Assembly (NCBI RefSeq): GCF_900079725.1
Contig: NZ_LT599032.1
Span: 1,952,209 to 2,016,208 of the forward strand
Direction of reading: 5' to 3'
DNA from: an uncultured Dysgonomonas sp.
GTDB lineage: Bacteria > Bacteroidota > Bacteroidia > Bacteroidales > Dysgonomonadaceae
DNA length: 64,000 bases
In this document: one piece after another, positions 1 through 8,191 of the stretch
Position numbering within the stretch: position 1 is the stretch's first letter
Layout of the letters: each line of letters begins with the position of its first letter
Position numbers and translations under genes: made by a program
Notes under the pieces: model-generated
Told to the model about the DNA's origin: nothing
Databases searched by the model: none
Seen by the model: the letters and a program-made list of their open reading frames with translations, nothing else

Positions 1-8
1 ATCTGATA

Positions 9-1232
9 TTATGCTAATTTAGCCTGTAAACTGTGACTGATTGTATCCAGAAAATCTTCTGTATTCAGATAATTTGAACGCTCCATTTTATCTCCATATA
101 CAAGCAAGGCCAGGTCTTTAGTCATTTTGCCCTGTTCTACTACTTCTACACAGGTTTCTTCGAGCTTATTAGCAAAATCGATCAATGGTTGATTTCCATC
201 CAGTTTTCCTCGATGTGCCAAACCTCTTGTCCATGCAAAGATAGAAGCTATTGGATTCGTCGATGTCTCTTTACCTTGCTGATGCTGACGATAGTGGCGT
301 GTTACCGTTCCATGAGCAGCTTCCGCTTCCATTATCTGCCCGTCAGGGGTAAGCAGCACTGAAGTCATCAGGCCAAGAGAGCCGAATCCCTGCGCCACTG
401 TATCGGACTGTACATCACCATCATAATTCTTACAAGCCCAGACAAAACCTCCGTTCCATTTCAGGGCAGAAGCCACCATATCGTCAATCAAACGATGTTC
501 GTATGTAATACCGGCTTTTTCATATTCTGCCTTATACTCGTTATCATAGACTTCCTGAAATATATCTTTGAAACGGCCGTCATAAGCCTTCAATATTGTA
601 TTTTTTGTGGATAGGTACAACGGATATTTCTTCTGTAACGCCAATCTGAAACAAGAATGGGCAAACCCATATATAGACTCATCCGTATTGTACATACCCA
701 TAGCCACTCCATCACCACTGTAATTATAGACAGTGTATGACTGAGGTTCACCCTCTTCGGGTGTAAAGGTAAGAGTTAATGTACCTTTCCCTTTTGTTAC
801 AAAATCGGTGGCTTTATACTGATCGGCATTTGCGTGACGCCCTATAATAATCGGCTGTGTCCATGTATTCACTAAACGTGGGATATTGCTGATAATAATC
901 GGTTCGCGAAAAACTGTACCCCCTATTATATTACGGATAGTACCATTGGGAGATTTCCACATTTTTTTCAGATCAAATTCTTCTACACGGGCCTCATCCG
1001 GAGTAATGGTGGCACATTTTACAGCTACTTTGTATTTTTTAGTGGCCTCAGCACTGTCTATTGTTACCTGATCGTCTGTTGCATCACGGTTCTGAATGCT
1101 CAGGTCATAATATTTCAGGTCGATTTCTACATAAGGGAGAATTAGTTTATCCTTAATATATTGCCAGATGATACGGGTCATTTCATCGCCATCCATCTCC
1201 ACAATGGGATTCGCTACTTTTATTTTTTGCAT
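9..1232 (-). CDS. icd: NADP-dependent isocitrate dehydrogenase
   Basis: This 407-residue enzyme oxidatively decarboxylates isocitrate to 2-oxoglutarate in the cytoplasmic TCA cycle, making NADPH. It has the eukaryotic-like (type II) IDH layout: an N-terminal [13 protein letters not shown] segment at residues 11-23, the substrate loop KSPNGTIRN at 93-101 whose Ser and Asn contact isocitrate, and a metal-binding stretch around [14 protein letters not shown]. Length and start (ATG at 1232) fit the family, so it looks intact. The secreted esterase gene ends 28 nt upstream on the same strand and no promoter is obvious in that gap, so the two may be co-transcribed although they share no pathway. 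Identity is near certain; the cofactor preference is inferred from the family. Confidence 0.96.
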   Translation of the reverse strand: MQKIKVANPIVEMDGDEMTRIIWQYIKDKLILPYVEIDLKYYDLSIQNRDATDDQVTIDSAEATKKYKVAVKCATITPDEARVEEFDLKKMWKSPNGTIRNIIGGTVFREPIIISNIPRLVNTWTQPIIIGRHANADQYKATDFVTKGKGTLTLTFTPEEGEPQSYTVYNYSGDGVAMGMYNTDESIYGFAHSCFRLALQKKYPLYLSTKNTILKAYDGRFKDIFQEVYDNEYKAEYEKAGITYEHRLIDDMVASALKWNGGFVWACKNYDGDVQSDTVAQGFGSLGLMTSVLLTPDGQIMEAEAAHGTVTRHYRQHQQGKETSTNPIASIFAWTRGLAHRGKLDGNQPLIDFANKLEETCVEVVEQGKMTKDLALLVYGDKMERSNYLNTEDFLDTISHSLQAKLA

Positions 1233-1260
1233 CTTAGTTATACTGGTTTTTGATTAAATA

Positions 1261-2145
1261 TTATTGTTTGTTTTGTATATCTTTCAGCCACATAGCCAAC
1301 AAGTCCAGCATTTGTGTATGATATTTGAAATTCTCTCTCATACCCCAGCCATGCCCTCCTTCGGGGAATATATACATTGTTGCCGGCACATCATTCTGTT
1401 TCAGGGCATCGTAATATAATATGCTATTAGCCGGCGGAACCGCCTTGTCGTCATCACTCAATAACAATATTGCAGGCGGAGTGTTCACATTTACCTGCCT
1501 TTCGTTCGAAAAAGTATACACATCGGTAATAGAAGGATTATCTCCTAATAGATTTAACTTGGAACCTCCATGCGTAGCCACTTCCATTGTGATAACGGGA
1601 TAGAAAAGGATTGAAAAGTCAGGCCTTGTGCTTGTACCCTCTATAGCATAATGAGTGGAGGCTGTCGCAGCCAGATGACCGCCTGCAGAAAAACCCGCAA
1701 TACCTATTTTATTGACATCAAAACCAAGTTCACCAGCATGTTCACGCATATAGCGGATTGCCTGTTGTGCATCATCTAATGGGATTTCCTTATGCTTATT
1801 TGGCATTCGGTATTTTAATATAGCGGCAGTTATTCCCTGCCCGCTCAGCCATTGCGCAAACTGCACACCCTCATGCTCGATAGCCAGTCCGGCATATCCT
1901 CCTCCGGGACATATCACAACAGCTATTCCCGTGCTTTTTGCTTTGTCGGGCTGGTAGATCGAAAGTTCAGGAGAAGATACATTTACAACCCAGCCTCCAT
2001 CTCTCTCATATTTCTCAGCTTCTGTTATTTCATTACTTGTCGGAGGATTTGTACCCCATAACTTAACGGTCTTTTGAGCATTCATATTTACACATGTAAA
2101 TAGCAGCAAAGTACTTGCTACTAATAATTGACGGGTGTTTATCAT
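1261..2145 (-). CDS. Secreted alpha/beta-hydrolase (acetyl-xylan-esterase/BD-FAE-like)
   Basis: A 294-residue exported serine hydrolase. The start is ATG at 2145; a longer frame begins only with TTG at 2154. Residues 1-23 form a signal peptide ending NMNAQ. An oxyanion-hole PGGGY segment lies near residue 80, the nucleophile elbow GFSAGG puts Ser at about 153, an acidic DDD cluster near 232 holds the likely Asp, and GGHGWG supplies His near 265. This order matches small carbohydrate esterases related to the bifunctional feruloyl/acetyl-xylan esterases (BD-FAE) of Bacteroidota. The substrate cannot be read from sequence; removal of acetyl or acyl groups from plant glycan is the family expectation. 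It is the first gene of a probable two-gene unit with icd, downstream of a good promoter. Confidence 0.82.
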   Translation of the reverse strand: MINTRQLLVASTLLLFTCVNMNAQKTVKLWGTNPPTSNEITEAEKYERDGGWVVNVSSPELSIYQPDKAKSTGIAVVICPGGGYAGLAIEHEGVQFAQWLSGQGITAAILKYRMPNKHKEIPLDDAQQAIRYMREHAGELGFDVNKIGIAGFSAGGHLAATASTHYAIEGTSTRPDFSILFYPVITMEVATHGGSKLNLLGDNPSITDVYTFSNERQVNVNTPPAILLLSDDDKAVPPANSILYYDALKQNDVPATMYIFPEGGHGWGMRENFKYHTQMLDLLAMWLKDIQNKQ

Positions 2146-2173
2146 TTTGATCAAATTTTAAAATCAGATTTTT

Positions 2174-2206
2174 CAAAGATAGATATTTTAAGGTTTAAAT
2201 CAAAAA
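2174..2206 (-). promoter_or_regulatory. Bacteroidota-type promoter of the esterase-icd unit
   Basis: Read on the minus strand, TATCTTTG (plus 2174-2181) matches the TAnnTTTG -7 box. A TTTTTG element (plus 2201-2206) lies 19 nt upstream as the -33 box. Both spacing and distance to the ATG at 2145 fit. Not experimentally supported. Confidence 0.65.
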
Positions 2207-2306
2207 TGTAATAAGGAGAACGAAGCATAATATCTCTTGAAAAATTTATCTATAGTAGTATAAACTTATAGTTGATAGTTCTTTGAAATATTGATTGACC
2301 ACTCCA

Positions 2307-2480
2307 ACTTCCCCGAGGGGTAGGGCTGTTAAGTTCTGAATTCTTATACCCTCTGTGTCATGTTGAACGGAGTGAAACATCTCGTTTCTCAGGGTCGGGA
2401 TTCTTCACTTCGTTCAGAATGACAGCAGAAAATAACAGAATAAGGTGGAGAACTTAACAGCCCTGCCCAAATGGGGAGGT
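2307..2480. repeat. MITE-like repeat, copy A
   Basis: About 170 bp bounded by perfect 16-bp inverted ends AGGGCTGTTAAGTTCT (2322-2337) and its complement (2449-2464), each flanked by imperfectly matching C/G-rich outer arms. The interior has a REP-like stretch (TGTCATGTTGAACGGAGTG) followed by its loose complement. No reading frame of note. A second copy in opposite orientation is at 29268-29446. This is the layout of a non-autonomous miniature element, but no transposase partner is in the window. Confidence 0.8.
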
Positions 2481-2512
2481 TACAGAGTGGGTAAAAAGTA
2501 ATAGGTAGAAAA

Positions 2513-2645
2513 AGTGTAACCTTTGTTACCTTTTTGGGAATAGTTACAAGTAGACAAGATACGAGATACCAGTTGTTAACTAATGGCTGTTAACTGTTCA
2601 CTGAAAAAACTGTTACTTTTATTACCTTTTTTACTATTGAATAAT
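2513..2645 (-). repeat. Dispersed intergenic repeat, inverted copy of the 52.3-kb units
   Basis: Read on the minus strand this stretch shows the same succession as the units at 52319-52870: AAGTAACAGTTTTTTCAGTG, then GAACAGTTAACAG, then TTAACAACTGGTATCTCG and TCTTGTCTAC, ending in a GGTAACAAAGGTTACA block. It has no coding potential. Together with copy A it fills most of the 610-bp gap between the esterase and the response regulator. Confidence 0.7.
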
Positions 2646-2756
2646 CAGCAAAACTAACACTCAACTGCCCACAATAGCATTATTGAACGTTTTAATTCAA
2701 TATAATATTTGCATTAATTGAAAATCGTTACTTTTATAATTCTAAAACTATGTGTT

Positions 2757-3440
2757 ATGGAGATTTTATTAATAGAGGACAATCACCGCATCAGTGAATT
2801 TGTGGTGAAAGGTCTGGAAGAAACCGGATACTTTGTTGTTCTTGCCGAAAACGGAGTAGATGCACGTAGCCTGATCAGCGAAAAAGAGTGGAGCCTGATC
2901 TTGCTGGACATTATGTTACCAGATATAGATGGTATCGAATTATTACAATATACGCGTTATAAAAAAATCAACACCCCCATACTTGTCATCAGTGCCTTAG
3001 GTGATGCGGAGGACAAAATCAGGGCGCTGGACTGTGGAGCAGATGATTACCTGACCAAGCCGTTTCTCCTCAGGGAACTGATAGCCCATATCAATGCATT
3101 GACCCGTAGGGCAGGATTAAAGTATGATGTTGCATCCGATGTACTGGAATGTGACGATCTTAAGCTATTTAAAGACAGACACCGGGTAGAAAGAGGAGGT
3201 GAAGAGATTAAACTTACAATGCAGGAATTCAAATTATTGAAATTACTGATGGAAAATAAGGACAAAGTATTGTCCCGCGCCCAATTGCTGGATACCGTAT
3301 GGGGTGTAAACTACGATACGAATACAAATGTGGTGGATGTATACATTTCGTACCTGCGGAATAAGATAGATACGGATGGACATGTAAAGCTTATCAAAAC
3401 TGTAAAGGGACGGGGTTATATGATAGAAACTTATGATTAG
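2757..3440 (+). CDS. OmpR-family response regulator
   Basis: A 227-residue DNA-binding response regulator. The start chosen is ATG 2757; the longer frame opens with TTG and adds 13 residues before the conserved MEILLIEDN. The receiver domain spans about 1-120, with acidic pocket ED at 7-8, phosphoacceptor Asp51 in LLDIMLPD and Lys101 in LTKPF. A winged-helix effector domain spans about 130-225 and ends KTVKGRGYMIE. The cognate kinase starts 9 nt after its stop. It resembles the RprY class of Bacteroidales, but the stimulus and targets cannot be inferred. Confidence 0.93.
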   Translation: MEILLIEDNHRISEFVVKGLEETGYFVVLAENGVDARSLISEKEWSLILLDIMLPDIDGIELLQYTRYKKINTPILVISALGDAEDKIRALDCGADDYLTKPFLLRELIAHINALTRRAGLKYDVASDVLECDDLKLFKDRHRVERGGEEIKLTMQEFKLLKLLMENKDKVLSRAQLLDTVWGVNYDTNTNVVDVYISYLRNKIDTDGHVKLIKTVKGRGYMIETYD

Positions 3441-3449
3441 AGGTATCGC

Positions 3450-4793
3450 ATGAAAGTAAAAAATCGCCTGAGCCTGTATTGTTCTCTTATCTTCGGTATA
3501 ATCTTCGCTATTATATCCTTGCTTATATACGGCCTGTTCTACAACAACTCAAAGAAATCCATTTATAGTAATCTTGAAAAAACGGCTCATATATCAGCTT
3601 TGTTCTACCTTGAGGAGGACGAATTAAACGACAGAGAGTTTGCAAAGATTAAGGCACAGTTTGAAGAAATGGTAACCGACTCATATTATCAGGTATATGA
3701 CATGCACAATAATATAGCATATGGCGTCGGTGTATCCGATATCCCTGTTTCTATTCTGGATAAGATACGGCTCAACAGGCATTTGTCTTTCACTATAGAC
3801 GAATATCTTTGCTATGGCATATTCTATGAAGATAATCAGGGAGACTTTGTCGTTATCGCCAAAGTGCCCGAAAGCGGACTTACCGAACAGGTGAATCTAT
3901 TGTTGTGGATATTGATCACATCCTTTGTTATCGGACTTTTAGCTATTGTCGTCCTCAGCCGCTGGGTATCGCGCATCGCATACCGTCCGTTTAGTGATGT
4001 GATAAGCCAGGTGAAAAACATATCTACAAAAAATCTGAATGTCCGGATACAATCGCCTGATACAAAAGATGAATTGCAGAACCTCATAGAAACATTCAAT
4101 GATTTACTGGCAAAGATATCCGAGACGGTTATTATCCAAAAGAATTTTGTAAGATATGTCTCCCACGAATTTAAGACTCCATTGGCTTCCATGATGGGGA
4201 ATGTAGATTTATTCTCTATAAAAGACCGCAGCCCTGAAGAATACCGGCAACTGTCGGGAAAGCTTATTGAACAGATAGTGCAAATGGAAGAGATATTGGA
4301 CACTCTCATTATTATTTCCGACCTGAAGAAGGATGAAAAGGAAGCCTCTTGTATGCGGATAGACGAACTGATATGGGAGATTATAAGCAAGATGAAAAGC
4401 CTCTATCCCAGTTCTAAGATTCTGGTAAATATGGATATACAACCGGAAGATGAGCAACTGATGTCTGTAGATAAGGATAGGACCCAATTACTGATTGCTT
4501 TATTCAATCTGGTGGAAAACGCGGTGAAGTATTCTTCCAGAGAGAATGTCACCATACATCTCTACAAGAAATCTGACAGGCTGTGCTTGTCCATTGCCGA
4601 CAAGGGTATTGGTATTCCATCAGACCAACTGGCAGATATCAGTAGACCTTTTTATCGGGCAGATAATACGAACGAGGTGCAAGGTAGCGGTATCGGCCTT
4701 TCAATAGCCTTACGTATACTGGACAAGAACGGAATTGAATATAAGATAGAGTCAGAAATCAATACAGGGACTACAGTCTCACTCTTATTCTAG
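3450..4793 (+). CDS. Sensor histidine kinase
   Basis: A 447-residue inner-membrane kinase partnered with the upstream OmpR-type regulator. TM1 is about residues 9-31, a periplasmic sensor of about 115 residues follows, and TM2 is about 149-171. A HAMP linker precedes the dimerisation domain with the phosphoacceptor His239 in VSHEFKTPLA. The ATPase domain has the N box FNLVENAVKYS (Asn357), G1 DKGIGIP (Asp384) and G2 GSGIGLS. All catalytic motifs are present, so the protein should be functional. The short periplasmic domain has no recognisable ligand fold. The pair forms a two-gene operon, and a hairpin follows at 4917. Confidence 0.93.
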   Translation: MKVKNRLSLYCSLIFGIIFAIISLLIYGLFYNNSKKSIYSNLEKTAHISALFYLEEDELNDREFAKIKAQFEEMVTDSYYQVYDMHNNIAYGVGVSDIPVSILDKIRLNRHLSFTIDEYLCYGIFYEDNQGDFVVIAKVPESGLTEQVNLLLWILITSFVIGLLAIVVLSRWVSRIAYRPFSDVISQVKNISTKNLNVRIQSPDTKDELQNLIETFNDLLAKISETVIIQKNFVRYVSHEFKTPLASMMGNVDLFSIKDRSPEEYRQLSGKLIEQIVQMEEILDTLIIISDLKKDEKEASCMRIDELIWEIISKMKSLYPSSKILVNMDIQPEDEQLMSVDKDRTQLLIALFNLVENAVKYSSRENVTIHLYKKSDRLCLSIADKGIGIPSDQLADISRPFYRADNTNEVQGSGIGLSIALRILDKNGIEYKIESEINTGTTVSLLF

Positions 4794-4916
4794 CATCAGT
4801 GCTTATCTATTTTTATATGGAATCAATGCTTCGATATAAGAAAAGAATGGTCGAGTTTCTATTACAGACAGTATTAAGGGATAAGACTATCAAATAAGAA
4901 ATCGCTATATAAAGAA

Positions 4917-4956
4917 ACGTCAGTCACTTATCCCGTATCGATAAGACAACTGACGT
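4917..4956. terminator. Hairpin between convergent genes
   Basis: Perfect 8-bp arms ACGTCAGT (4917-4924) and ACTGACGT (4949-4956) enclose a second matching pair, TTATC/GATAA. It lies between the kinase and the convergent helicase, so it could end transcripts from both sides. It lacks a strong T tract, which lowers confidence. Confidence 0.5.
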
Positions 4957-4985
4957 ATATATATAAATGTTAACTTAGTCTCCTA

Positions 4986-6821
4986 TCAGGAAAACTTCGG
5001 CTTGCGTCCACCTTTTCGATGTCCTTTATCCGACGGTTTTGAAGATCTGAAATCTGAATTTCTTTTCGATCCCTTATCAGAACGTGAAGAACCACTGTTT
5101 CCACGATATCCTCCACTTCTATCGGAACGGGAAGCGCCGGAATTACCACGGTCTCCACCTCCGCCACCTTGGGCAACTTCTACAGATATGCGACGACCGT
5201 TCTGTTCCTGACGACTCATTGCGCTTATCACTTTCTGAGCATCCTTTTCAGGTACTTCGAAGAAGGAGAAGTTTTGCATGATATCAATACGTCCGATATT
5301 CACCTTCTCTGGTACGAAATCATTTACCAATCCCATGAGTGTTGCCGGATTCACACTGTCTGTACGTCCGATATTAATGAAAAGACGAGAGTATCCCTTT
5401 TCCGCACCGCGGCTACCTCCCGAAGAACGATCAGAACGTTCACGGTCTTTGCGACGAGGGTATGACTTATCGTCTCCTTTGGAGAAGCGGTCGGAAGGAG
5501 CCTCTATTTCATCTGCATCACGATAATAGTCGATCAAGCGGTTAAACTCAAGAGCCACAACACGCTTTATAATATCTTCTTTTTCCAGCCAGTCGAGTTT
5601 CCTGTACACAGATGGGAGAAGGTTCGATATTTCATCTTCGTTTACCTTTACTTTCTCTATTCTGTCAACAAGACTGAACAATTGCTTTTCGCAAATGGCT
5701 TCTCCCGAAGGAATTACTCCCTGCTCGAATTTCTTATTGATGATTTTCTCAATTTCCCGGATTTTACCCTTCTCTTTTACATGGACAATAGAGATGGATG
5801 TACCTGTTTTACCAGCACGGCCTGTACGTCCGCTACGGTGGGTATATGATTCTATATCGTCAGGCAATCCGTAATTGACAACATGTGTAAGACTGTCAAC
5901 GTCCAGTCCGCGGGCAGCTACATCAGTTGCAACCAGTAACTGAATATTATGAATGCGGAATTTCTGCATCACATAATCCCGCTGTGCCTGAGACAGATCA
6001 CCATGCAGAGAATCGGCATTGTATCCGTCCTGTATCAGTTTGTCGGCAATCTCCTGTGTTTCGCGGCGGGTACGGCAGAAAATGATACCATATATATTCG
6101 GATAATAGTCGGCAATACGTTTTAACGCCAGATATTTATCTTTTGCATGCACCATATAATATACATGCTTTACATTGTTCGACCCTTCATTCTTACGGCC
6201 AATCGTAATTTCTTTAGGGCTTTGCATGTATTTTTTGGTAATCTTGGCAATCTCCTTTGGCATTGTAGCCGAGAAAAGGAGCATTACTCTTTCGTCTGGT
6301 ACTTTAGATAGTATCTCATCGATACTTTCCGTAAAGCCCATATTCAGCATTTCATCCGCCTCATCAAGCACAACATATTTTATGTTCTTCAAATCTACCG
6401 TTTTACGGTTGATAAGGTCTATCAGACGCCCCGGAGTAGCAACGATAATCTGTACTCCTCTTTTCAGAGATTTAATCTGGCTCTCAATGCTCGACCCTCC
6501 ATATACAGGGAGAACTCTCAGATTGTCAATATATTTTGAATAATCTGCCAGATCACCTGCTATCTGTAAACAGAGTTCACGGGTAGGACACAGTATCAAT
6601 GCCTGAGGTACGTTTTCTTTTACTTCGATTTTTTGTAGTACAGGCAATCCAAAAGCGGCTGTCTTGCCCGTTCCCGTTTGCGCCAATGCGATTATGTCGC
6701 TTGTTTCGCCCAGCAGGTATGGAATCACTTCTTCTTGCACGGGCATGGGATTCTCGTAACCCATTTCTTCGATCGCTTTGCGGATATTCGCTGCAACCCC
6801 TAATTCTTCAAATGTTTTCAT
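4986..6821 (-). CDS. DEAD-box ATP-dependent RNA helicase with DbpA-type RNA-binding domain
   Basis: A 611-residue helicase that remodels RNA, probably in ribosome assembly, RNA decay or cold adaptation as for DeaD/CsdA relatives. In order: a Q motif near residues 4-28 (MPVQ), Walker A AQTGTGKTAAF, PTREL, TPGRLID, DEADEML, SAT, then the second RecA-like domain with HGDLSQAQRD, VATDVAARGLD and HRSGRTGRAG. A DbpA-like RNA-binding domain occupies about residues 465-545 (YSRLFINIGRTDSVN onward). The tail after 545 is rich in Gly, Ser, Arg and Lys, suggesting disordered RNA contacts. The gene is monocistronic, with a roughly 95-nt leader after a probable promoter at 6922. Confidence 0.95.
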   Translation of the reverse strand: MKTFEELGVAANIRKAIEEMGYENPMPVQEEVIPYLLGETSDIIALAQTGTGKTAAFGLPVLQKIEVKENVPQALILCPTRELCLQIAGDLADYSKYIDNLRVLPVYGGSSIESQIKSLKRGVQIIVATPGRLIDLINRKTVDLKNIKYVVLDEADEMLNMGFTESIDEILSKVPDERVMLLFSATMPKEIAKITKKYMQSPKEITIGRKNEGSNNVKHVYYMVHAKDKYLALKRIADYYPNIYGIIFCRTRRETQEIADKLIQDGYNADSLHGDLSQAQRDYVMQKFRIHNIQLLVATDVAARGLDVDSLTHVVNYGLPDDIESYTHRSGRTGRAGKTGTSISIVHVKEKGKIREIEKIINKKFEQGVIPSGEAICEKQLFSLVDRIEKVKVNEDEISNLLPSVYRKLDWLEKEDIIKRVVALEFNRLIDYYRDADEIEAPSDRFSKGDDKSYPRRKDRERSDRSSGGSRGAEKGYSRLFINIGRTDSVNPATLMGLVNDFVPEKVNIGRIDIMQNFSFFEVPEKDAQKVISAMSRQEQNGRRISVEVAQGGGGGDRGNSGASRSDRSGGYRGNSGSSRSDKGSKRNSDFRSSKPSDKGHRKGGRKPKFS

Positions 6822-6921
6822 TAAAAATTATAAATATTCTTATGTGGTAATTAACCCTTCAACAGGCCTACTCCCACCCCAAAGAATATTCGACATAAGA
6901 GAGTCAGCCGTTAAGGACGCG

Positions 6922-6955
6922 CAAAGGTAGTGATTAGTTTTCAAGTTTTTACAAG
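6922..6955 (-). promoter_or_regulatory. Probable helicase promoter
   Basis: On the minus strand TACCTTTG (plus 6922-6929) fits the TAnnTTTG -7 box. A weaker CTTG (plus 6952-6955) lies 22 nt upstream in place of the -33 box. It implies a leader of roughly 95 nt before the helicase ATG. Confidence 0.45.
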
Positions 6956-7004
6956 ATTTCACAATAAGTTTATTGAAGTTATTATATAGACGGATAAAAA
7001 ATAC

Positions 7005-7012
7005 TACTTTTG
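7005..7012 (+). promoter_or_regulatory. -7 box of the FKBP gene
   Basis: TACTTTTG matches TAnnTTTG and lies 69 nt before the chosen ATG at 7081. No convincing -33 box is visible at the usual spacing. Confidence 0.45.
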
Positions 7013-7080
7013 CATCTCGATATAATATACACATTCTCAGAAACTATAAACATAGAATATCAACAAATAAAATTAGTCAT

Positions 7081-8103
7081 ATGAAGAAATTATTACTGTT
7101 CTCTTTGGTTGCATGCGCAATATTAAGCCCGGAAGGCCTGCTTGCACAGAAAAAAACAACATCTAAGAAAATCGTGGCGGCAGAGCCTATTCTGAGTACT
7201 CAGGCTGATACCATATCTTATGCTCTTGGTGTAAACATGGTACAAAGCGGGTTGAAACCTTATCTGTCTCAAATGGGAGTTATAGCCGATACCGCTGCGG
7301 TGAGAGCTGACTATACATCCAAAATAGAAAAAGAGGCTGATGCCGCAAAACAAAGTAAACTGAAGGTGGAAATGGCCTCCAAGTTAGATTCCCTGACAAA
7401 AGCCAATGCTGCCAATTTAGAAGAGTTTTTGGTCGGTTTTGCGCAAACGATAAAACAAGATAAAAGTAAATCTGCATTTAATTCGGGTGTGGCAATTGGC
7501 AGCCAGCTTTCGACTATGACCGATAATTTCTCGAAAGAAATATTAGGCGGAGCCGGCAAGCTGAATATCGATGCCTTTGTTTCAGCTTTCTCTAATAGCC
7601 TGAAAGATGAAAAACTACTAATAGAAGGATCAGAAGGTATTATACAGGATGCCGCTCAAAAAGCACAAGAGGTAAACGAAGCGAAGAAAGCGGAAGAAAT
7701 GAAAGCCGAATATGCCAGCCAGATTGCCGAAGGTGATAAATTTATGGCAGAGAATAAGGCTGCGAACGGAGTAGTGACATTGCCTAGCGGTTTGCAGTAT
7801 AAGATAATAACAGAAGGTACAGGAGCCAAGCCGGCTGCAACAGACCGCGTAACAGTTCACTATAAAGGTACATTACTAGACGGAACTGTATTCGACAGCA
7901 GTATTGAAAGAGGAGAACCTACTACATTTGGTGTAGGCCAAGTAATCAAGGGTTGGACTGAAGCCTTACTATTAATGCCTGTCGGCTCAAAATGGATGTT
8001 ATACATCCCTTACGATTTAGCTTATGGAGCAAGAGAACAAGGTTCTATAAAGCCTTTTTCCAATCTCATTTTCGAAGTGGAATTGATTGATATTGCCAAA
8101 TAA
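7081..8103 (+). CDS. Exported FKBP-type peptidyl-prolyl cis-trans isomerase
   Basis: A 340-residue periplasmic or envelope folding catalyst of the FkpA/Mip type. The start is ATG 7081, because [13 protein letters not shown] opens a clear signal peptide cleaved near LLAQ; the longer frame from 6973 runs across the promoter. Residues about 30-225 form the helical FKBP_N dimerisation region. The catalytic FKBP fold occupies about 235-340 ([18 protein letters not shown], then [19 protein letters not shown] and FEVELIDI at the C end). The gene stands alone, divergent from the helicase, and ends 24 nt before a strong terminator. Confidence 0.93.
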   Translation: MKKLLLFSLVACAILSPEGLLAQKKTTSKKIVAAEPILSTQADTISYALGVNMVQSGLKPYLSQMGVIADTAAVRADYTSKIEKEADAAKQSKLKVEMASKLDSLTKANAANLEEFLVGFAQTIKQDKSKSAFNSGVAIGSQLSTMTDNFSKEILGGAGKLNIDAFVSAFSNSLKDEKLLIEGSEGIIQDAAQKAQEVNEAKKAEEMKAEYASQIAEGDKFMAENKAANGVVTLPSGLQYKIITEGTGAKPAATDRVTVHYKGTLLDGTVFDSSIERGEPTTFGVGQVIKGWTEALLLMPVGSKWMLYIPYDLAYGAREQGSIKPFSNLIFEVELIDIAK

Positions 8104-8126
8104 ACCATTATAAAAAGTACGATAGA

Positions 8127-8166
8127 AAACGGCGTCGGTAGTTCAATTACCGACGCCGTTTTTATT
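8127..8166. terminator. Bidirectional intrinsic terminator
   Basis: Perfect 14-bp arms AAACGGCGTCGGTA (8127-8140) and TACCGACGCCGTTT (8148-8161) with a 7-nt loop, followed by TTTATT on the plus strand and TTTTCT on the minus strand. It sits between the convergent FKBP and GH2 genes and can serve both. Confidence 0.92.
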
Positions 8167-8191
8167 ATAAAGAGATTGATTATATATTGTC

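Noticed and set aside
2718-2756. Longer start for the response regulator
   Set aside because: The upstream start is TTG and adds residues before the conserved receiver start; ATG 2757 fits the family.
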